Assembly (NCBI GenBank): GCA_903909815.1
Contig: CAIVXG010000007.1
Location: forward strand, 23,004-87,003
Direction: 5' to 3'
Length of the DNA: 64,000 nt
Origin: an uncultured beta proteobacterium
GTDB taxonomy: Bacteria > Pseudomonadota > Gammaproteobacteria > Burkholderiales > Burkholderiaceae_C
In this document: positions 1 to 8,783 of the stretch, one piece after another
Layout: each line of letters opens with the position of its first letter
How positions within the stretch are numbered: the stretch's first letter is position 1
Notes under the pieces: model-generated
The model's input: the letters and a program-made list of their open reading frames with translations, nothing else
The model's database searches: none
What the model was told of the DNA's origin: nothing
Position numbers and translations under genes: made by a program

Positions 1-1257
1 CAGAGCCGCGTGATCGAAACCGCGCTCTTCAACGCCGCCATGCCCTACCGTGTCTATGGCGGCCTGCGCTTTTTCGAGCGCGCCGAAATCAAGCACGCGC
101 TGGCGTATCTGCGCCTGCTGGAGAGCCCGCGCGACGACACCAGCTTTTTGCGCGTGGTGAACTTCCCGGCGCGCGGCATCGGTGCGCGCAGCCTGGAGCA
201 ACTGCAGGACGCGGCGCGCGCCATGGGCTGCTCGCTCAGCGATGCGGTGAGCGCGGTGAGCGGCAAGGCGGGTGGAAATCTTGGCGCCTTTGTGGCGATG
301 ATCGACGTGCTGCGCGAGCAGACCCAGGGTCACACGCTACGCGAAATCATCGAGCTGGTGCTGGAGCACAGCGGCCTGATCGACTTCTACAAGGCCGAGA
401 AGGAAGGCGCGGACCGGGTCGAGAATCTGGAAGAGTTGGTGAACGCCGCCGAGAGCTTCGTCACGCAGGAAGGCTTTGGCCGCGACGCCGTGGCTCTGCC
501 GGTGGACGAGCTGGGTATGCCGCTGACGCCAAGCCCGGTGAGCCAGGGGCTGGACCCCGATGCCGCACCCGATGCCGAAACCGGCGAAACGCTGTCACCT
601 TTGGCTGCCTTCTTGACGCACGCCGCTTTGGAGTCCGGCGACAACCAGGCGCAGGCCGGACAGGACGCGATCCAGCTCATGACTGTGCACTCAAGCAAGG
701 GGCTGGAGTTCGACTGCGTCTTCATCAGCGGCCTGGAGGAAGGGCTGTTTCCCAATGAACGGGCGCTGAGCGAGCGCGAAGGCCTTGAAGAAGAACGCCG
801 ACTCATGTACGTGGCGATCACGCGGGCCAGGAAACGCCTGTATCTGAGCCACTCGCAAACGCGCATGCTGCATGGCCAGACGCGCTACAACCTGAAGAGC
901 CGCTTCTTCGACGAGTTGCCCGAAGGCGCGCTCAAATGGATCACGCCCAAGCACGCCGGCTTTGGTTCCGGGGCCGGGTTCACGCCGAATGCCCATGCCG
1001 GTTATCGCCATGAGTCCGCCTACAGCAGCTTTGACAAGGTGATGCCTAGCTTCCCCAGCCCGGCAGTCCCGGTGCAAAAGGCCGCTCCGGCCCACGGCCT
1101 GCGGGCACACATGAAGGTGTTCCACAACAAGTTCGGCGAAGGCACGGTGCTCACGCTCGAAGGCGTGGGCGACGAAGCCCGCGCCCAGATCAACTTCCCG
1201 CGCCACGGTGTAAAGTGGCTGGCGCTGAGCGTGGCCAAGCTCACACCAGTGCCTTGA
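1..1257 (+). CDS. uvrD: UvrD/PcrA/Rep-type DNA helicase, C-terminal part (5' end outside window)
   Basis: ATP-dependent 3'-5' superfamily 1A DNA helicase acting in excision and mismatch repair and at stalled forks. The frame is already open at base 1 and the visible 418 residues start inside motif IV (PYRVYGGLRFFERAEIK), so the N-terminal Walker A half lies upstream. Motif V (TVHSSKGLEFDCVF, about residue 225) and motif VI with the arginine finger (YVAITRARKRL, about residue 268) are intact. The last 50 residues (FGEGTVLTLEGVGDEARAQINF) are the Tudor-like C-terminal fold found in PcrA/UvrD rather than Rep, which favours UvrD. The next gene begins 14 bp downstream on the same strand. Confidence 0.92.
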   Translation, partial: QSRVIETALFNAAMPYRVYGGLRFFERAEIKHALAYLRLLESPRDDTSFLRVVNFPARGIGARSLEQLQDAARAMGCSLSDAVSAVSGKAGGNLGAFVAMIDVLREQTQGHTLREIIELVLEHSGLIDFYKAEKEGADRVENLEELVNAAESFVTQEGFGRDAVALPVDELGMPLTPSPVSQGLDPDAAPDAETGETLSPLAAFLTHAALESGDNQAQAGQDAIQLMTVHSSKGLEFDCVFISGLEEGLFPNERALSEREGLEEERRLMYVAITRARKRLYLSHSQTRMLHGQTRYNLKSRFFDELPEGALKWITPKHAGFGSGAGFTPNAHAGYRHESAYSSFDKVMPSFPSPAVPVQKAAPAHGLRAHMKVFHNKFGEGTVLTLEGVGDEARAQINFPRHGVKWLALSVAKLTPVP

Positions 1258-1271
1258 CCGGCCGTCTTCCC

Positions 1272-2765
1272 ATGCCGGCCAACCTGTATCCAGCAAATTC
1301 GACATCGTGCTTTGCCCTTGGTGTGGCATACCTTGCACTGGCGACGATGTGCTGCGCCAGCCACGCCGCCACCGAATCCCTCCATCCCTGTCGCGTCCCC
1401 GGCTTTCATGCCGAGGTGCAGTGCAGTGTGGTGCAGCGCGCGCTCGATCCGGAACATCCGCAGGGCACGCAGATCGACGTGCATTATGTGGTGGTGCCGG
1501 CGCTGGCGCGGCGCAAGTTACCGGACCCGGTGTTCTTTCTGGCAGGCGGCCCGGGACAGAGCGCCATTGGCGTGGCGCCGATGATCGCGCAGCAGATGAG
1601 CCGTCTGAACAACCGGCGTGACCTGGTGTTTGTGGACCAGCGTGGCACCGGCAAGTCTGCCCCACTGATGTGCGATGAAGACCGCAAGGCTTCACTGGTG
1701 CAGTTGCTGGACAGTAAACGCCGCGAGCAGTTGCTACGGCAATGTCTGACGCAATTGCAAAAGCTGCCCTACGGCGACCTGCGTTTCTTCACAACCACCC
1801 TTGCGATGCAGGATGTCGACGCGGTGCGACAGGCGCTGGGCGCTGAGCGCATCAATCTGGTCGGTGCCTCCTACGGCACACGCTCCGCGTTGGAGTACAT
1901 GAGAGCATTTCCGCAGACCGTGCGGCGCGGTGTGATCGATGGCGTGGCGCCACCCGACATGGTTCTGCCCGCTAGCGCATCCACCGACAACCAGGCCGCA
2001 TTTGATGCGCTGCTGGCCGCGTGCGAGCAGGAGGCAAACTGTGCCAAGACCTACCCGCAACTGCGGGCCGACTGGAACCGGCTGCTTGGGGGTTTGCCCA
2101 TGACAACCACGGTCGCGAATACGCTGACCGGCGTGCGCGAGCAACTCACTCTCACCCGCGAGACCCTGCTGAGCGGCGTGCGCGGGCCCTTGTATTCGTC
2201 GACGACGGCATCGGCTTTGCCGCAAGCCCTCGGCGAGGCGGTGCAGGGCCGCTTTGAAGCCTTGCTGGGTCTGGGCAGCGGCTTTTGGGTGAGAGGCGCG
2301 AACCGCATGGCCGAGGGTATGCACTTTTCCGTGGTTTGTGCGGAAGACGTGCCCCGTCTGAGCGCGACTTCCGATCGGCCGGGTCGCGATTTTGGAACTG
2401 AGTTCAGCCAACTCTACGTCGACGCCTGCAGTTTCTGGCCACGCGGCAGCGTGTTGCCAGCCTTCTATTCCATACCCCACAGCATCGCGCCGGTGCTGGT
2501 GCTCAGCGGCGGCATCGACCCTGTGACGCCGCCGCGCCATGGTGCACGCGTCGCGACCGCGCTGGGCCCCTTGGCACGGCACGTGGTGGTGCCCAATGCG
2601 AGCCATGTGGTGATGGGACTGGGCTGCATGCACGATGTACTTTTTCGCTTCATCGATGCCATAGACGACGCGGCCGCCATGAAGGTCGATGCGGGCTGCG
2701 CTGCGAAGATTCCGCGTCCGCCGACCTTTGTTCCGGTATCGCGAGCGGAGCAGGGCACACCGTGA
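1272..2765 (+). CDS. Exported alpha/beta hydrolase, tripeptidyl/prolyl aminopeptidase-like
   Basis: A 497-residue alpha/beta-hydrolase of the TAP-like peptidase group. The start chosen is ATG 1272, because translation from it gives a signal-peptide-like hydrophobic stretch (FALGVAYLALATMCCASHAA) that a mature enzyme would follow. The nucleophile elbow VGASYGT places Ser200. The probable acid is Asp416 (SGGIDPVTPP) and the probable histidine is His445 (NASHVVM), in the normal fold order. An oxyanion-type HGG-like segment (FLAGGPGQSA) lies near residue 95. Such enzymes release N-terminal residues from short peptides, probably in the periplasm; the substrate cannot be read from sequence. Its stop overlaps the GTG of the ABC ATPase gene, suggesting co-transcription. 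Confidence 0.82.
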   Translation: MPANLYPANSTSCFALGVAYLALATMCCASHAATESLHPCRVPGFHAEVQCSVVQRALDPEHPQGTQIDVHYVVVPALARRKLPDPVFFLAGGPGQSAIGVAPMIAQQMSRLNNRRDLVFVDQRGTGKSAPLMCDEDRKASLVQLLDSKRREQLLRQCLTQLQKLPYGDLRFFTTTLAMQDVDAVRQALGAERINLVGASYGTRSALEYMRAFPQTVRRGVIDGVAPPDMVLPASASTDNQAAFDALLAACEQEANCAKTYPQLRADWNRLLGGLPMTTTVANTLTGVREQLTLTRETLLSGVRGPLYSSTTASALPQALGEAVQGRFEALLGLGSGFWVRGANRMAEGMHFSVVCAEDVPRLSATSDRPGRDFGTEFSQLYVDACSFWPRGSVLPAFYSIPHSIAPVLVLSGGIDPVTPPRHGARVATALGPLARHVVVPNASHVVMGLGCMHDVLFRFIDAIDDAAAMKVDAGCAAKIPRPPTFVPVSRAEQGTP

Positions 2766-3685
2766 TCCGGATCGAGCAGCTTGCGAAATCCTTTGCCGCA
2801 GTGCCTGCACCGCGCAAAGGCTTGTCCCTCAAAAACCTGTGGTTCAAACGAGACTCAGCACCGTTGGTGCAGGCCGTGCGCGACGTGAGTTTCACCGCGC
2901 CCAACGGTCACATCATCGGACTGCTCGGCCCCAATGGCGCTGGCAAGACAACGACGCTGCGCATGCTGGCCGGCCTCATCACACCCGACGCGGGCCGCAT
3001 CCGCGTGGACGGCGTCGATGTGGTGGCTAGTCCGCGCTCGGCGCTGGCAACCATGGGCGTGCTCAGCGACGCGCGCGGTCTTTATCCGCGCCTCACCGCG
3101 CGCGAAAATATCGTCTACTTCGGCCGGCTCCAGGGTATGAGCCGCGACGCGGCCAACTCCCGCGCCGACTCCTTGGCGGGCTTGCTGGATATGAAAGCCC
3201 TGCTGGAGCGCCGCACTGAAGGCTTCAGCCAGGGCGAACGCATGAAGACGGCGTTGGCCCGCGCCCTGGTGCACGACCCGGCCAACATCGTGCTGGATGA
3301 ACCCACCAACGGCCTGGACGTGCTGGCCACGCGCGCACTGCGCGAGTCGCTGCGCTTCCTGCGCACGCCCGAAGGCGGCGGCAAATGCATCGTTTTTTCG
3401 ACCCACATCATGCAGGAGGTGCAGCGCCTGTGTGACAGCGTGGTGGTGGTGTCACATGGCTGTAGTGTCGCCAGCGGCACCGTGGATGAGTTGCTGGAAC
3501 GCACCGGCGAAAGCGATTTTGAGGAGGCCTTTGTGCGGCTGGCTTTTCCATCATGCGGTACGACAAGCGATTTGTCATTGCGAGCGCAGCGAAGCAATCC
3601 AGATGCTTCAAACATGGACTGCCATGGCCTTCGGCTTCGCAGTGACGATGAGGATAGGTCGAGTCGTGGAGAGGATCAGGCATGA
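2762..3685 (+). CDS. natA: ABC transporter ATP-binding protein, NatA-like
   Basis: ATPase subunit of an ABC-2 type exporter, partner of the permease that follows. Walker A (GPNGAGKTT, about residues 57-65), the signature (FSQGERMKTALARAL, about 155-169, a QGE variant as in NatA) and Walker B (IVLDEPTNGLD, about 176-186) are all present, with the switch histidine in STHIMQEV. The start is GTG 2762, overlapping the previous stop by 4 bp. The last 37 residues or so do not look like transporter sequence. They are encoded by a palindromic repeat (3574-3649) that has replaced or extended the native C-terminus, and that frame then overlaps the permease start. NatA/NatB export sodium in Bacillus, but the substrate here is unknown. 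Confidence 0.87.
   Translation: MIRIEQLAKSFAAVPAPRKGLSLKNLWFKRDSAPLVQAVRDVSFTAPNGHIIGLLGPNGAGKTTTLRMLAGLITPDAGRIRVDGVDVVASPRSALATMGVLSDARGLYPRLTARENIVYFGRLQGMSRDAANSRADSLAGLLDMKALLERRTEGFSQGERMKTALARALVHDPANIVLDEPTNGLDVLATRALRESLRFLRTPEGGGKCIVFSTHIMQEVQRLCDSVVVVSHGCSVASGTVDELLERTGESDFEEAFVRLAFPSCGTTSDLSLRAQRSNPDASNMDCHGLRLRSDDEDRSSRGEDQA
3574..3649. repeat. REP-like imperfect palindrome inside the 3' end of natA
   Basis: An imperfect inverted repeat starts with GTCATTGCGAGCG and closes with CTTCGCAGTGACG, arms separated by about 35 bp. A related sequence occurs at 41160-41272, so this is a dispersed element. GTCATTGCGAGCG-type palindromes are a widespread intergenic repeat in proteobacteria. 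Unusually, this copy lies within an open reading frame and supplies its last codons. Confidence 0.8.
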
Positions 3686-4854
3686 ACACATGGAACAGTG
3701 CCCTGGCCGTGTTCCGCAAGGAACTGCTCGACGCCATGCGCGATCGACGCACCCTGCTCGTGGTGCTGGTCTCGGCCGTGCTGATGGGGCCGCTGGTGCT
3801 TATGGCGCTTTCCGGTCTCATCGCCTCGTTCGAAGCCAAGGCCGAGCAGCGTGAACTGGTGGTGGCGGGAATCCAGTTCGCGCCCAGTTTGAAGAACTAT
3901 GTCGAACGCCAGACCTGGACCCTCAAGGAGGCGCCGGGTGACTACGAACAAAAACTCAAGGACTCCAAGCTGGGCGACCCGGTGTTGGTGATACCCAAGA
4001 ATTTTGAGAGCGATCTGCTGCGCGGCGACAGTCCGGAGGTCGAACTGGTGAGCCACAGTGCGAACAAGCAAAGCCAGAACGGCGCACGCCGGGTGGCGGA
4101 TTTGCTGCGTGGTTTCAGCCAGGAACGCGTGGGCCTGACGCTGGCGTTGCGTGGCGTCTCTCTGGACCTGCTCACTCCCGTCAAAGTGCAGGAAGTCGAT
4201 CTAGCGAACAATCAGACCCGCGCGGCGCAATTCACCAGCATGCTGGCGTTCTTCGTGCTGCTGGCCGTGGTCTCGGGTGCGATCAATGCAGCGCTGGACA
4301 GCACGGCGGGTGAGCGCGAACGCGGTTCGCTCGAACCCCTGCTGATGAACCCGGCCACAGGCATGGCACTGGTGCTGGGCAAGTGGGGCGCCGTGGCGGC
4401 CGTGAGCATGCTGATTGCAGTGCTGAGCTGCCTGAGTTTTCTCCCCGGTCAGTGGCTGCTGCGCAGTGACACTTTGCAGGCGATGTTTCAATTCGGTTGG
4501 ACCGAAGTCGCACTTTTTCTGGTGGTCCTGCTGCCGTTCGCGGCGGCGATATCGGCGGTGCTCATGGCCGTGGCGATTCGCTGCAAGAGCTTCAAGGAGG
4601 CGCAGGCCAACAGTACCGTGGTGGTGATGGCAGTTTCGCTGATGCCGATGGTGTCCATGTTCAATCAGAGCGGAGAAGAACCCTGGCATCTGTGGGTGCC
4701 GGCATTGGCACAAAACACCTTGATGATGCGCGTGCTCAAAGGCGAAGGGCTCACAGCCCTGCAGGTCGCGGTGCCGTTGCTCGTTTGTGCGCTGCTCACC
4801 ATCGCCGCTCTTGGGTTCGTGGCGCGTCGATTGCGCGGGGCAGCGGTCAGGTAA
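3682..4854 (+). CDS. natB: ABC-2 type transporter permease, NatB-like
   Basis: Membrane subunit of the ABC exporter whose ATPase is encoded immediately upstream; the ATG overlaps the natA-like stop. The 390 residues show the ABC-2 topology: one N-terminal membrane segment (about residues 25-48, LLVVLVSAVLMGPLVLMALSG), a large extracytoplasmic domain (about 50-180), then a block of about five hydrophobic segments from residue 182 to 382. ERGSLEPLLMNPATG, between segments, matches the coupling-helix motif of NatB and other ABC-2 permeases. The last 8 bp overlap the convergent membrane-protein gene on the other strand. Substrate unknown. Confidence 0.86.
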   Translation: MNTWNSALAVFRKELLDAMRDRRTLLVVLVSAVLMGPLVLMALSGLIASFEAKAEQRELVVAGIQFAPSLKNYVERQTWTLKEAPGDYEQKLKDSKLGDPVLVIPKNFESDLLRGDSPEVELVSHSANKQSQNGARRVADLLRGFSQERVGLTLALRGVSLDLLTPVKVQEVDLANNQTRAAQFTSMLAFFVLLAVVSGAINAALDSTAGERERGSLEPLLMNPATGMALVLGKWGAVAAVSMLIAVLSCLSFLPGQWLLRSDTLQAMFQFGWTEVALFLVVLLPFAAAISAVLMAVAIRCKSFKEAQANSTVVVMAVSLMPMVSMFNQSGEEPWHLWVPALAQNTLMMRVLKGEGLTALQVAVPLLVCALLTIAALGFVARRLRGAAVR

Positions 4855-5629
4855 TTTCTTCTTCCGGCGTGGCGATAAAGCTGTCGGCAAACGTGAAGTA
4901 GAGCGAGGTGAAGAACAAGGCCATCACCAGCATGGCTGCCGGCATCACGGCCGAGGCCGCGCTCTCGGCGCTGGCGACCACGGTGACGGCGCTGATGGTG
5001 ATCACAATCACACTCATGAAGATGGAAAACCAGATCAAGCCGAACACGAGGTAGGCGCCCAGATTTCTAAAGCAGGCGACGAAGCTGAAGAACAGCGCCT
5101 TCAGCGGAGGAATTCCATGCCAGTGCACCAGCGCTGGCGCGTGCCAGAACAGCAGCGACAGTGGCAGGTTCAATCCCATGGCCAGCCACATGGCGCCCTG
5201 AAAGTCGCCCTGGTTCAGGGTCTCGCGCGTGATCGAGCCGCCGTCCAGGTAGAACTTGGCAAACTGGCCACCGTCGATCAATGCAGACGCGCCCATGATG
5301 CACAGGAAGCTCAAGGCGTACAGGGCGCCCAGGATCAAAATGGCGCGCGACTCCTGGCGTCCTGCGCGCAGGGCACTGGCCATGATCCAGGGCATGGGAA
5401 ACTTGCCCTTGCTCGTCTCCTGCGTTGCCGCCATGAATCCCAGGGTGGCTGCGGGCAACAGGCCCAGCACCAGCGCGCTGCCGAGGTAGGGGATCATGCT
5501 CATCACCGTCATCACCGCGATGAACATGAAGAACAGCCCCGTCAATGCCAGCGGCTGCTTGAAGAAGGTGCGCACACCCAGTTTGACCCATTGCACACCG
5601 GTGCGGGCGGGGACGATATTCAGTTTCAT
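4847..5629 (-). CDS. BPSS1780-family integral membrane protein
   Basis: A 260-residue inner-membrane protein of unknown function, of the type named BPSS1780 after a Burkholderia pseudomallei locus. It opens with MKLNIVPARTGVQWVKLG, the usual family opening, and has about six hydrophobic segments, including LTGLFFMFIAVMTVMSMI and AAMLVMALFFTSLYFTF. An in-frame GTG at 5653 would add eight residues and overlap thrB. ATG 5629 is preferred from the family opening, although neither start has a good ribosome-binding site. It follows thrB on the same strand by 10 bp, so the two are probably co-transcribed. Confidence 0.75.
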   Translation of the reverse strand: MKLNIVPARTGVQWVKLGVRTFFKQPLALTGLFFMFIAVMTVMSMIPYLGSALVLGLLPAATLGFMAATQETSKGKFPMPWIMASALRAGRQESRAILILGALYALSFLCIMGASALIDGGQFAKFYLDGGSITRETLNQGDFQGAMWLAMGLNLPLSLLFWHAPALVHWHGIPPLKALFFSFVACFRNLGAYLVFGLIWFSIFMSVIVITISAVTVVASAESAASAVMPAAMLVMALFFTSLYFTFADSFIATPEEEIT

Positions 5630-5639
5630 AAGGAGGAGT

Positions 5640-6614
5640 TTATGCGGGAGCACCGAGTGTGACAGGGTGTACTGCGCGTTCGCGCAGGATCTGCTCGAAC
5701 TGGCCCGGATCGTGGGCCTGCAACAGTTGGGCGTCCCGCGGCAGATGGAGGTCCCACAAACGGGAGATCCAAAAACGCAGTGCCGCCGCGCGCAGCATCG
5801 CTGGCAGCAGGCGCCGCTCCGCCTGCGTCAATGCCCGCACTTGATCGTAGGCGTGCAGCAGCGCGGAAAAGCGCGCCGCGTCGGGTGTCGCGGTCTGCGG
5901 CGCCAGAGCCCAGTCGTTCAGGCACACGGCCAGGTCAAACAGCCAACTGTCCACGCCGGCGAAATAGAAGTCGAAGACGCCGGTCAATTCCTCGCCTTCG
6001 AACAGGGCGTTGTCGCGGAACAGGTCTGCATGAATGGGGCCGCGCGGCAAGGCGGCATAAGCCGATGAGGCGGCGACGTGGTTCTGGTAGGCGAGCTCGC
6101 TGCGAATCAAGGCACTTTGCGAGGCATCGAGAAAAGGCAGCACCACGGGCACGGTGGCGTTCCACCAGTCCAGTCCGCGCAGGTTGGGTAGACTTTGATC
6201 GAAGTCGCGACCCACCAGATGCAGTTGGGCCAGCGCTGCTCCCAGCGCCGCGCAATGCGCCGGCGTCGGCGTCAACTGACTTTTCCCGGGCAGACGATTC
6301 ACTACGGCCGCCGGTTTGCCCTGCAGGCGGTGCAGGATCTGTCCCAAGGCATTGGGCATGGGCTGTGGCACCGGCAGGCCGCGCCGTGCCAGATGGCGCA
6401 TCAGGTTCAGATAAAAAGGAAGCTGCTCGAAGCTCAGGCGTTCGAACAGCGTGAGCACGTAGTGCGCGACCACGCCGCCCTGCTCGGCGCTGACGAAATA
6501 GTTGGTGTTTTCGATGCCGCCCGAGCTGCCCTCCAGCGACTGCAGATCTCCCAGAGAAAGTTGGTTCAGCAGTTCTTGTGCCTGCGAAAAGCTGACTTCG
6601 GTATAGACGGCCAT
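5640..6614 (-). CDS. thrB: Homoserine kinase (APH-fold type)
   Basis: Phosphorylates L-homoserine with ATP in threonine biosynthesis. The 324 residues have the aminoglycoside-phosphotransferase fold of the betaproteobacterial and alphaproteobacterial ThrB type, not the GHMP type of E. coli. The N-terminus is typical (MAVYTEVSFSQAQELLNQ), with GGIENTNYFV as the nucleotide loop. The catalytic loop is GPIHADLFRDNALF (about residues 195-208) and the metal-binding motif GVFDFYFAGVD follows about ten residues later. Length matches the family. It lies between the upstream araC-type gene (same strand, 100-bp gap) and the BPSS1780-type gene downstream. Confidence 0.93.
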   Translation of the reverse strand: MAVYTEVSFSQAQELLNQLSLGDLQSLEGSSGGIENTNYFVSAEQGGVVAHYVLTLFERLSFEQLPFYLNLMRHLARRGLPVPQPMPNALGQILHRLQGKPAAVVNRLPGKSQLTPTPAHCAALGAALAQLHLVGRDFDQSLPNLRGLDWWNATVPVVLPFLDASQSALIRSELAYQNHVAASSAYAALPRGPIHADLFRDNALFEGEELTGVFDFYFAGVDSWLFDLAVCLNDWALAPQTATPDAARFSALLHAYDQVRALTQAERRLLPAMLRAAALRFWISRLWDLHLPRDAQLLQAHDPGQFEQILRERAVHPVTLGAPA

Positions 6615-6714
6615 GGTTCAGTGTGGGGTTTCGCGCGGGAGGGTGTTGCCGGCCTGGGGTGGCGCATGGCACGGCGAAATGGGGTGCAAATGCATCTCTG
6701 GATTGTAGGGCGCG

Positions 6715-7701
6715 CTAGCGACCCGTTGCTGGCAGGGACGAACGCGCAAACTGGACCGGTGTCTGATCGCTCCAGCGCCTGAACGCCCTGGAAAAGGCGT
6801 TTTCGTCGGAGAACCCGAGTTGCTCACCGACCAGGGATGGAGCCAGTCCGCGGCGCAGGGCTTGGGCCGCCATCTCGTGCAGCAAGGTCTCGCGCAGCCC
6901 CTTGAAGGAAATGGCCTCCGACGCGAGCTTGCGGTTCAGGTGGCGTCCACTCATTCCCAACTGCTCTGCGATGCGCTCCTTGCCCCAACGTGGTTGCTCG
7001 CGAATCAGTTGTTGTACTCGAGACGAGACGCCGTCCCATTGCAGCGACGCCAGCATCTCGTCGGCCAGTTGGCGCAGTTGCAGATGCAGTGCTGCGCCGG
7101 CCTGGATCAGGCCCAGGCTCAGAGCCGAGCTGTCCATGCGCACACCGTTGAATTCCTGATTGAAGCGCACCGGGCATGGCAGACACTGCCGGTATTGCTC
7201 GGGCAGGGCGCGCGGCCCATGGGTGAACAGGACTTCGGTCGGGGTAAAGCGCTCGCTCGTCATCCAGCGCGCCAGGCTCACGACGCAGCCCAGAGCCGCT
7301 TCGACCCGCGGCTCGCGGCACACGGTGTATTCGGGTCGGTAGTGCAGGGCGACGGAGCCGGCATCGGCTAGGGTTTCAAAGCGCGCCATGTCACCGATGA
7401 TGGGCGCGTATTCGCTCAGCACTTCGAGCGCATCGCCCAGGGTATCGCAGCTCAACAGCAGCAGGCCCACGATGTCCAGATGTCCGGCCTGCAGGTCGCC
7501 ACCTAGACGCAGCGCCAGCAGCGGATCGGCCGAGGCTGCGCACAGCGCCGCCCACAGGGCATCCTGCTGCGGCGAAGCCACCCGGCGATTCCCCTGAGCC
7601 GTTGCTTGCTCAAGTTGCGCCGGGACTTCAACACCCTGGCGCCGGGCGGCTTCAAGCACCCCCTGGGTGAAGCGGGTCGTGACGCTGAATTGATCTGGCA
7701 T
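6715..7701 (-). CDS. AraC-family transcriptional regulator
   Basis: A 328-residue DNA-binding regulator. The N-terminal 190 residues resemble the arabinose-binding-like domain of OruR/ArgR-type AraC proteins (LALRLGGDLQAGHLDIVGLLLLSCDTLGDAL). The C-terminus holds the two helix-turn-helices: WGKERIAEQLGMSGRHLNRKL and LVGEQLGFSDENAFSRAFRRW (about residues 285-310). It is transcribed away from a four-gene operon across a 155-bp intergenic region that carries direct repeats spaced 21 bp apart (7718-7746), the arrangement expected of an AraC-type operator. It therefore probably controls that operon and perhaps itself; the inducer is unknown. Confidence 0.88.
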   Translation of the reverse strand: MPDQFSVTTRFTQGVLEAARRQGVEVPAQLEQATAQGNRRVASPQQDALWAALCAASADPLLALRLGGDLQAGHLDIVGLLLLSCDTLGDALEVLSEYAPIIGDMARFETLADAGSVALHYRPEYTVCREPRVEAALGCVVSLARWMTSERFTPTEVLFTHGPRALPEQYRQCLPCPVRFNQEFNGVRMDSSALSLGLIQAGAALHLQLRQLADEMLASLQWDGVSSRVQQLIREQPRWGKERIAEQLGMSGRHLNRKLASEAISFKGLRETLLHEMAAQALRRGLAPSLVGEQLGFSDENAFSRAFRRWSDQTPVQFARSSLPATGR

Positions 7702-7717
7702 GGATGGTTGAAGGGTG

Positions 7718-7746
7718 AATGTCCCCGATTGAGGGGCAAATGTCCC
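7718..7746. promoter_or_regulatory. Candidate AraC-type operator: AATGTCCC direct repeats 21 bp apart
   Basis: AATGTCCC occurs at 7718-7725 and again at 7739-7746, exactly 21 bp apart (two helical turns, same face), in the divergent region between the AraC-type gene and the transporter operon. Flanking bases are partly conserved (TGAATGTCCC and GCAAATGTCCC). AraC-family dimers bind direct repeats with this spacing. A short inverted repeat (CCCC/GGGG) lies between the copies. The pairing with this regulator is inferred. Confidence 0.5.
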
Positions 7747-7856
7747 GCAAGGTAGGTGACGCAGGGCTCAGTATCCATTATGGTCGGGCACAAGCAAAGG
7801 ATCTGCAGGCCCTGTCGACGGCCGACGCCTGCAAGACCCGCTACAGGAGACAAGAC

Positions 7857-8783
7857 ATGGCGCCCATCGATCAGGTGCATTTAAGCTTTAACCCGCAAAC
7901 ACTGGCGCTGCTCAACAGCGTGCTGGGTCTGGTGATGTTCGGCGTCGCGCTGGAACTCAAGGTGGACGACTTTCGCCTCGCGCTCAAGTCGCCCAAGGCG
8001 CTGGCGCTGGGACTGTTCGGTCACCATGTGCTGTTTCCCGCAATGACCTATGTGTTGATCTGGGTGCTGCAGCCGCTGCCCAGCATCGCGCTGGGAATGA
8101 TCCTGGTGTCGTCGTGTCCGGCCGGGCATATTTCCAATTTCCTGGTGCACTACGCGCGCGGCAACACCGCCTTGTCGGTGAGCGTGAGCGCGCTGTCTAC
8201 GGTCGCGGCGCTGGTGATGACGCCGTTGAACTTTGCCTTCTGGGGCCATCTGCATCCGATCACGCGCGGCCTGATGCAGCAGGTCGCCATGAGCCCGTGG
8301 GAGATGCTCGAGGTGATCGTGTTGCTGCTGGGCGTGCCGCTGGTGCTGGGCATGTGGGTGGCGGCGCGTTTCCCGGTGTTTGCGGCGCGTGTGCGCCAGC
8401 CGATGAAGTGGCTCTCGCTGCTGATCTTGATGGGCTTCATCGTTGGGGCCCTGGTAGCCAACCTGCAGCACTTTCTCGCCTACATCAATTTTGTCGTGTT
8501 CGTGGTCTTCATCCACAACCTGCTGGCCCTGGGGACGGGCTACGGTCTTTCCACGGCACTGGGGCTGCCCGAGCGCGATAGAAGAGCGATCACCTTCGAG
8601 ATGGGCATACAGAACTCCGGTCTGGGGCTGATCCTGATCTTCAATTTCTTCAACGGCCTGGGCGGCATGGCAATCGTGACCGCGTGGTGGGGCATCTGGC
8701 ACATCGTCGCCGGCATGACGCTGGCGACCTGGTGGAAGCGGCGCGATCCTCAGTGCATGGTCAACGCGGGGGCAAGGCCATGA
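7857..8783 (+). CDS. Bile acid:sodium symporter (SBF/BASS) family transporter
   Basis: A 308-residue membrane transporter of the SBF/BASS fold, with about nine hydrophobic segments (for example LLNSVLGLVMFGVALELKV, ALGMILVSSCPAGHISNFLV, FEMGIQNSGLGLILIFNFF). SSCPAGHISN and EMGIQNSGLG correspond to the crossover motifs that form the sodium and substrate sites in this family. Bacterial members carry organic acids, pantoate or sterol-like anions; substrate cannot be assigned here. The frame is open further upstream, but ATG 7857 has a ribosome-binding site (AGGAGA, 7845-7850), which decides the start. First gene of a four-gene coupled operon divergent from an AraC-type gene; its stop overlaps the next start as ATGA. 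Confidence 0.87.
   Translation: MAPIDQVHLSFNPQTLALLNSVLGLVMFGVALELKVDDFRLALKSPKALALGLFGHHVLFPAMTYVLIWVLQPLPSIALGMILVSSCPAGHISNFLVHYARGNTALSVSVSALSTVAALVMTPLNFAFWGHLHPITRGLMQQVAMSPWEMLEVIVLLLGVPLVLGMWVAARFPVFAARVRQPMKWLSLLILMGFIVGALVANLQHFLAYINFVVFVVFIHNLLALGTGYGLSTALGLPERDRRAITFEMGIQNSGLGLILIFNFFNGLGGMAIVTAWWGIWHIVAGMTLATWWKRRDPQCMVNAGARP

Noticed and set aside
5631..5661. Strong ribosome-binding site (AAGGAGGAG) and ATG on the plus strand
   Set aside because: The frame ends after six codons inside the thrB end region; it is a coincidence on the non-coding strand.
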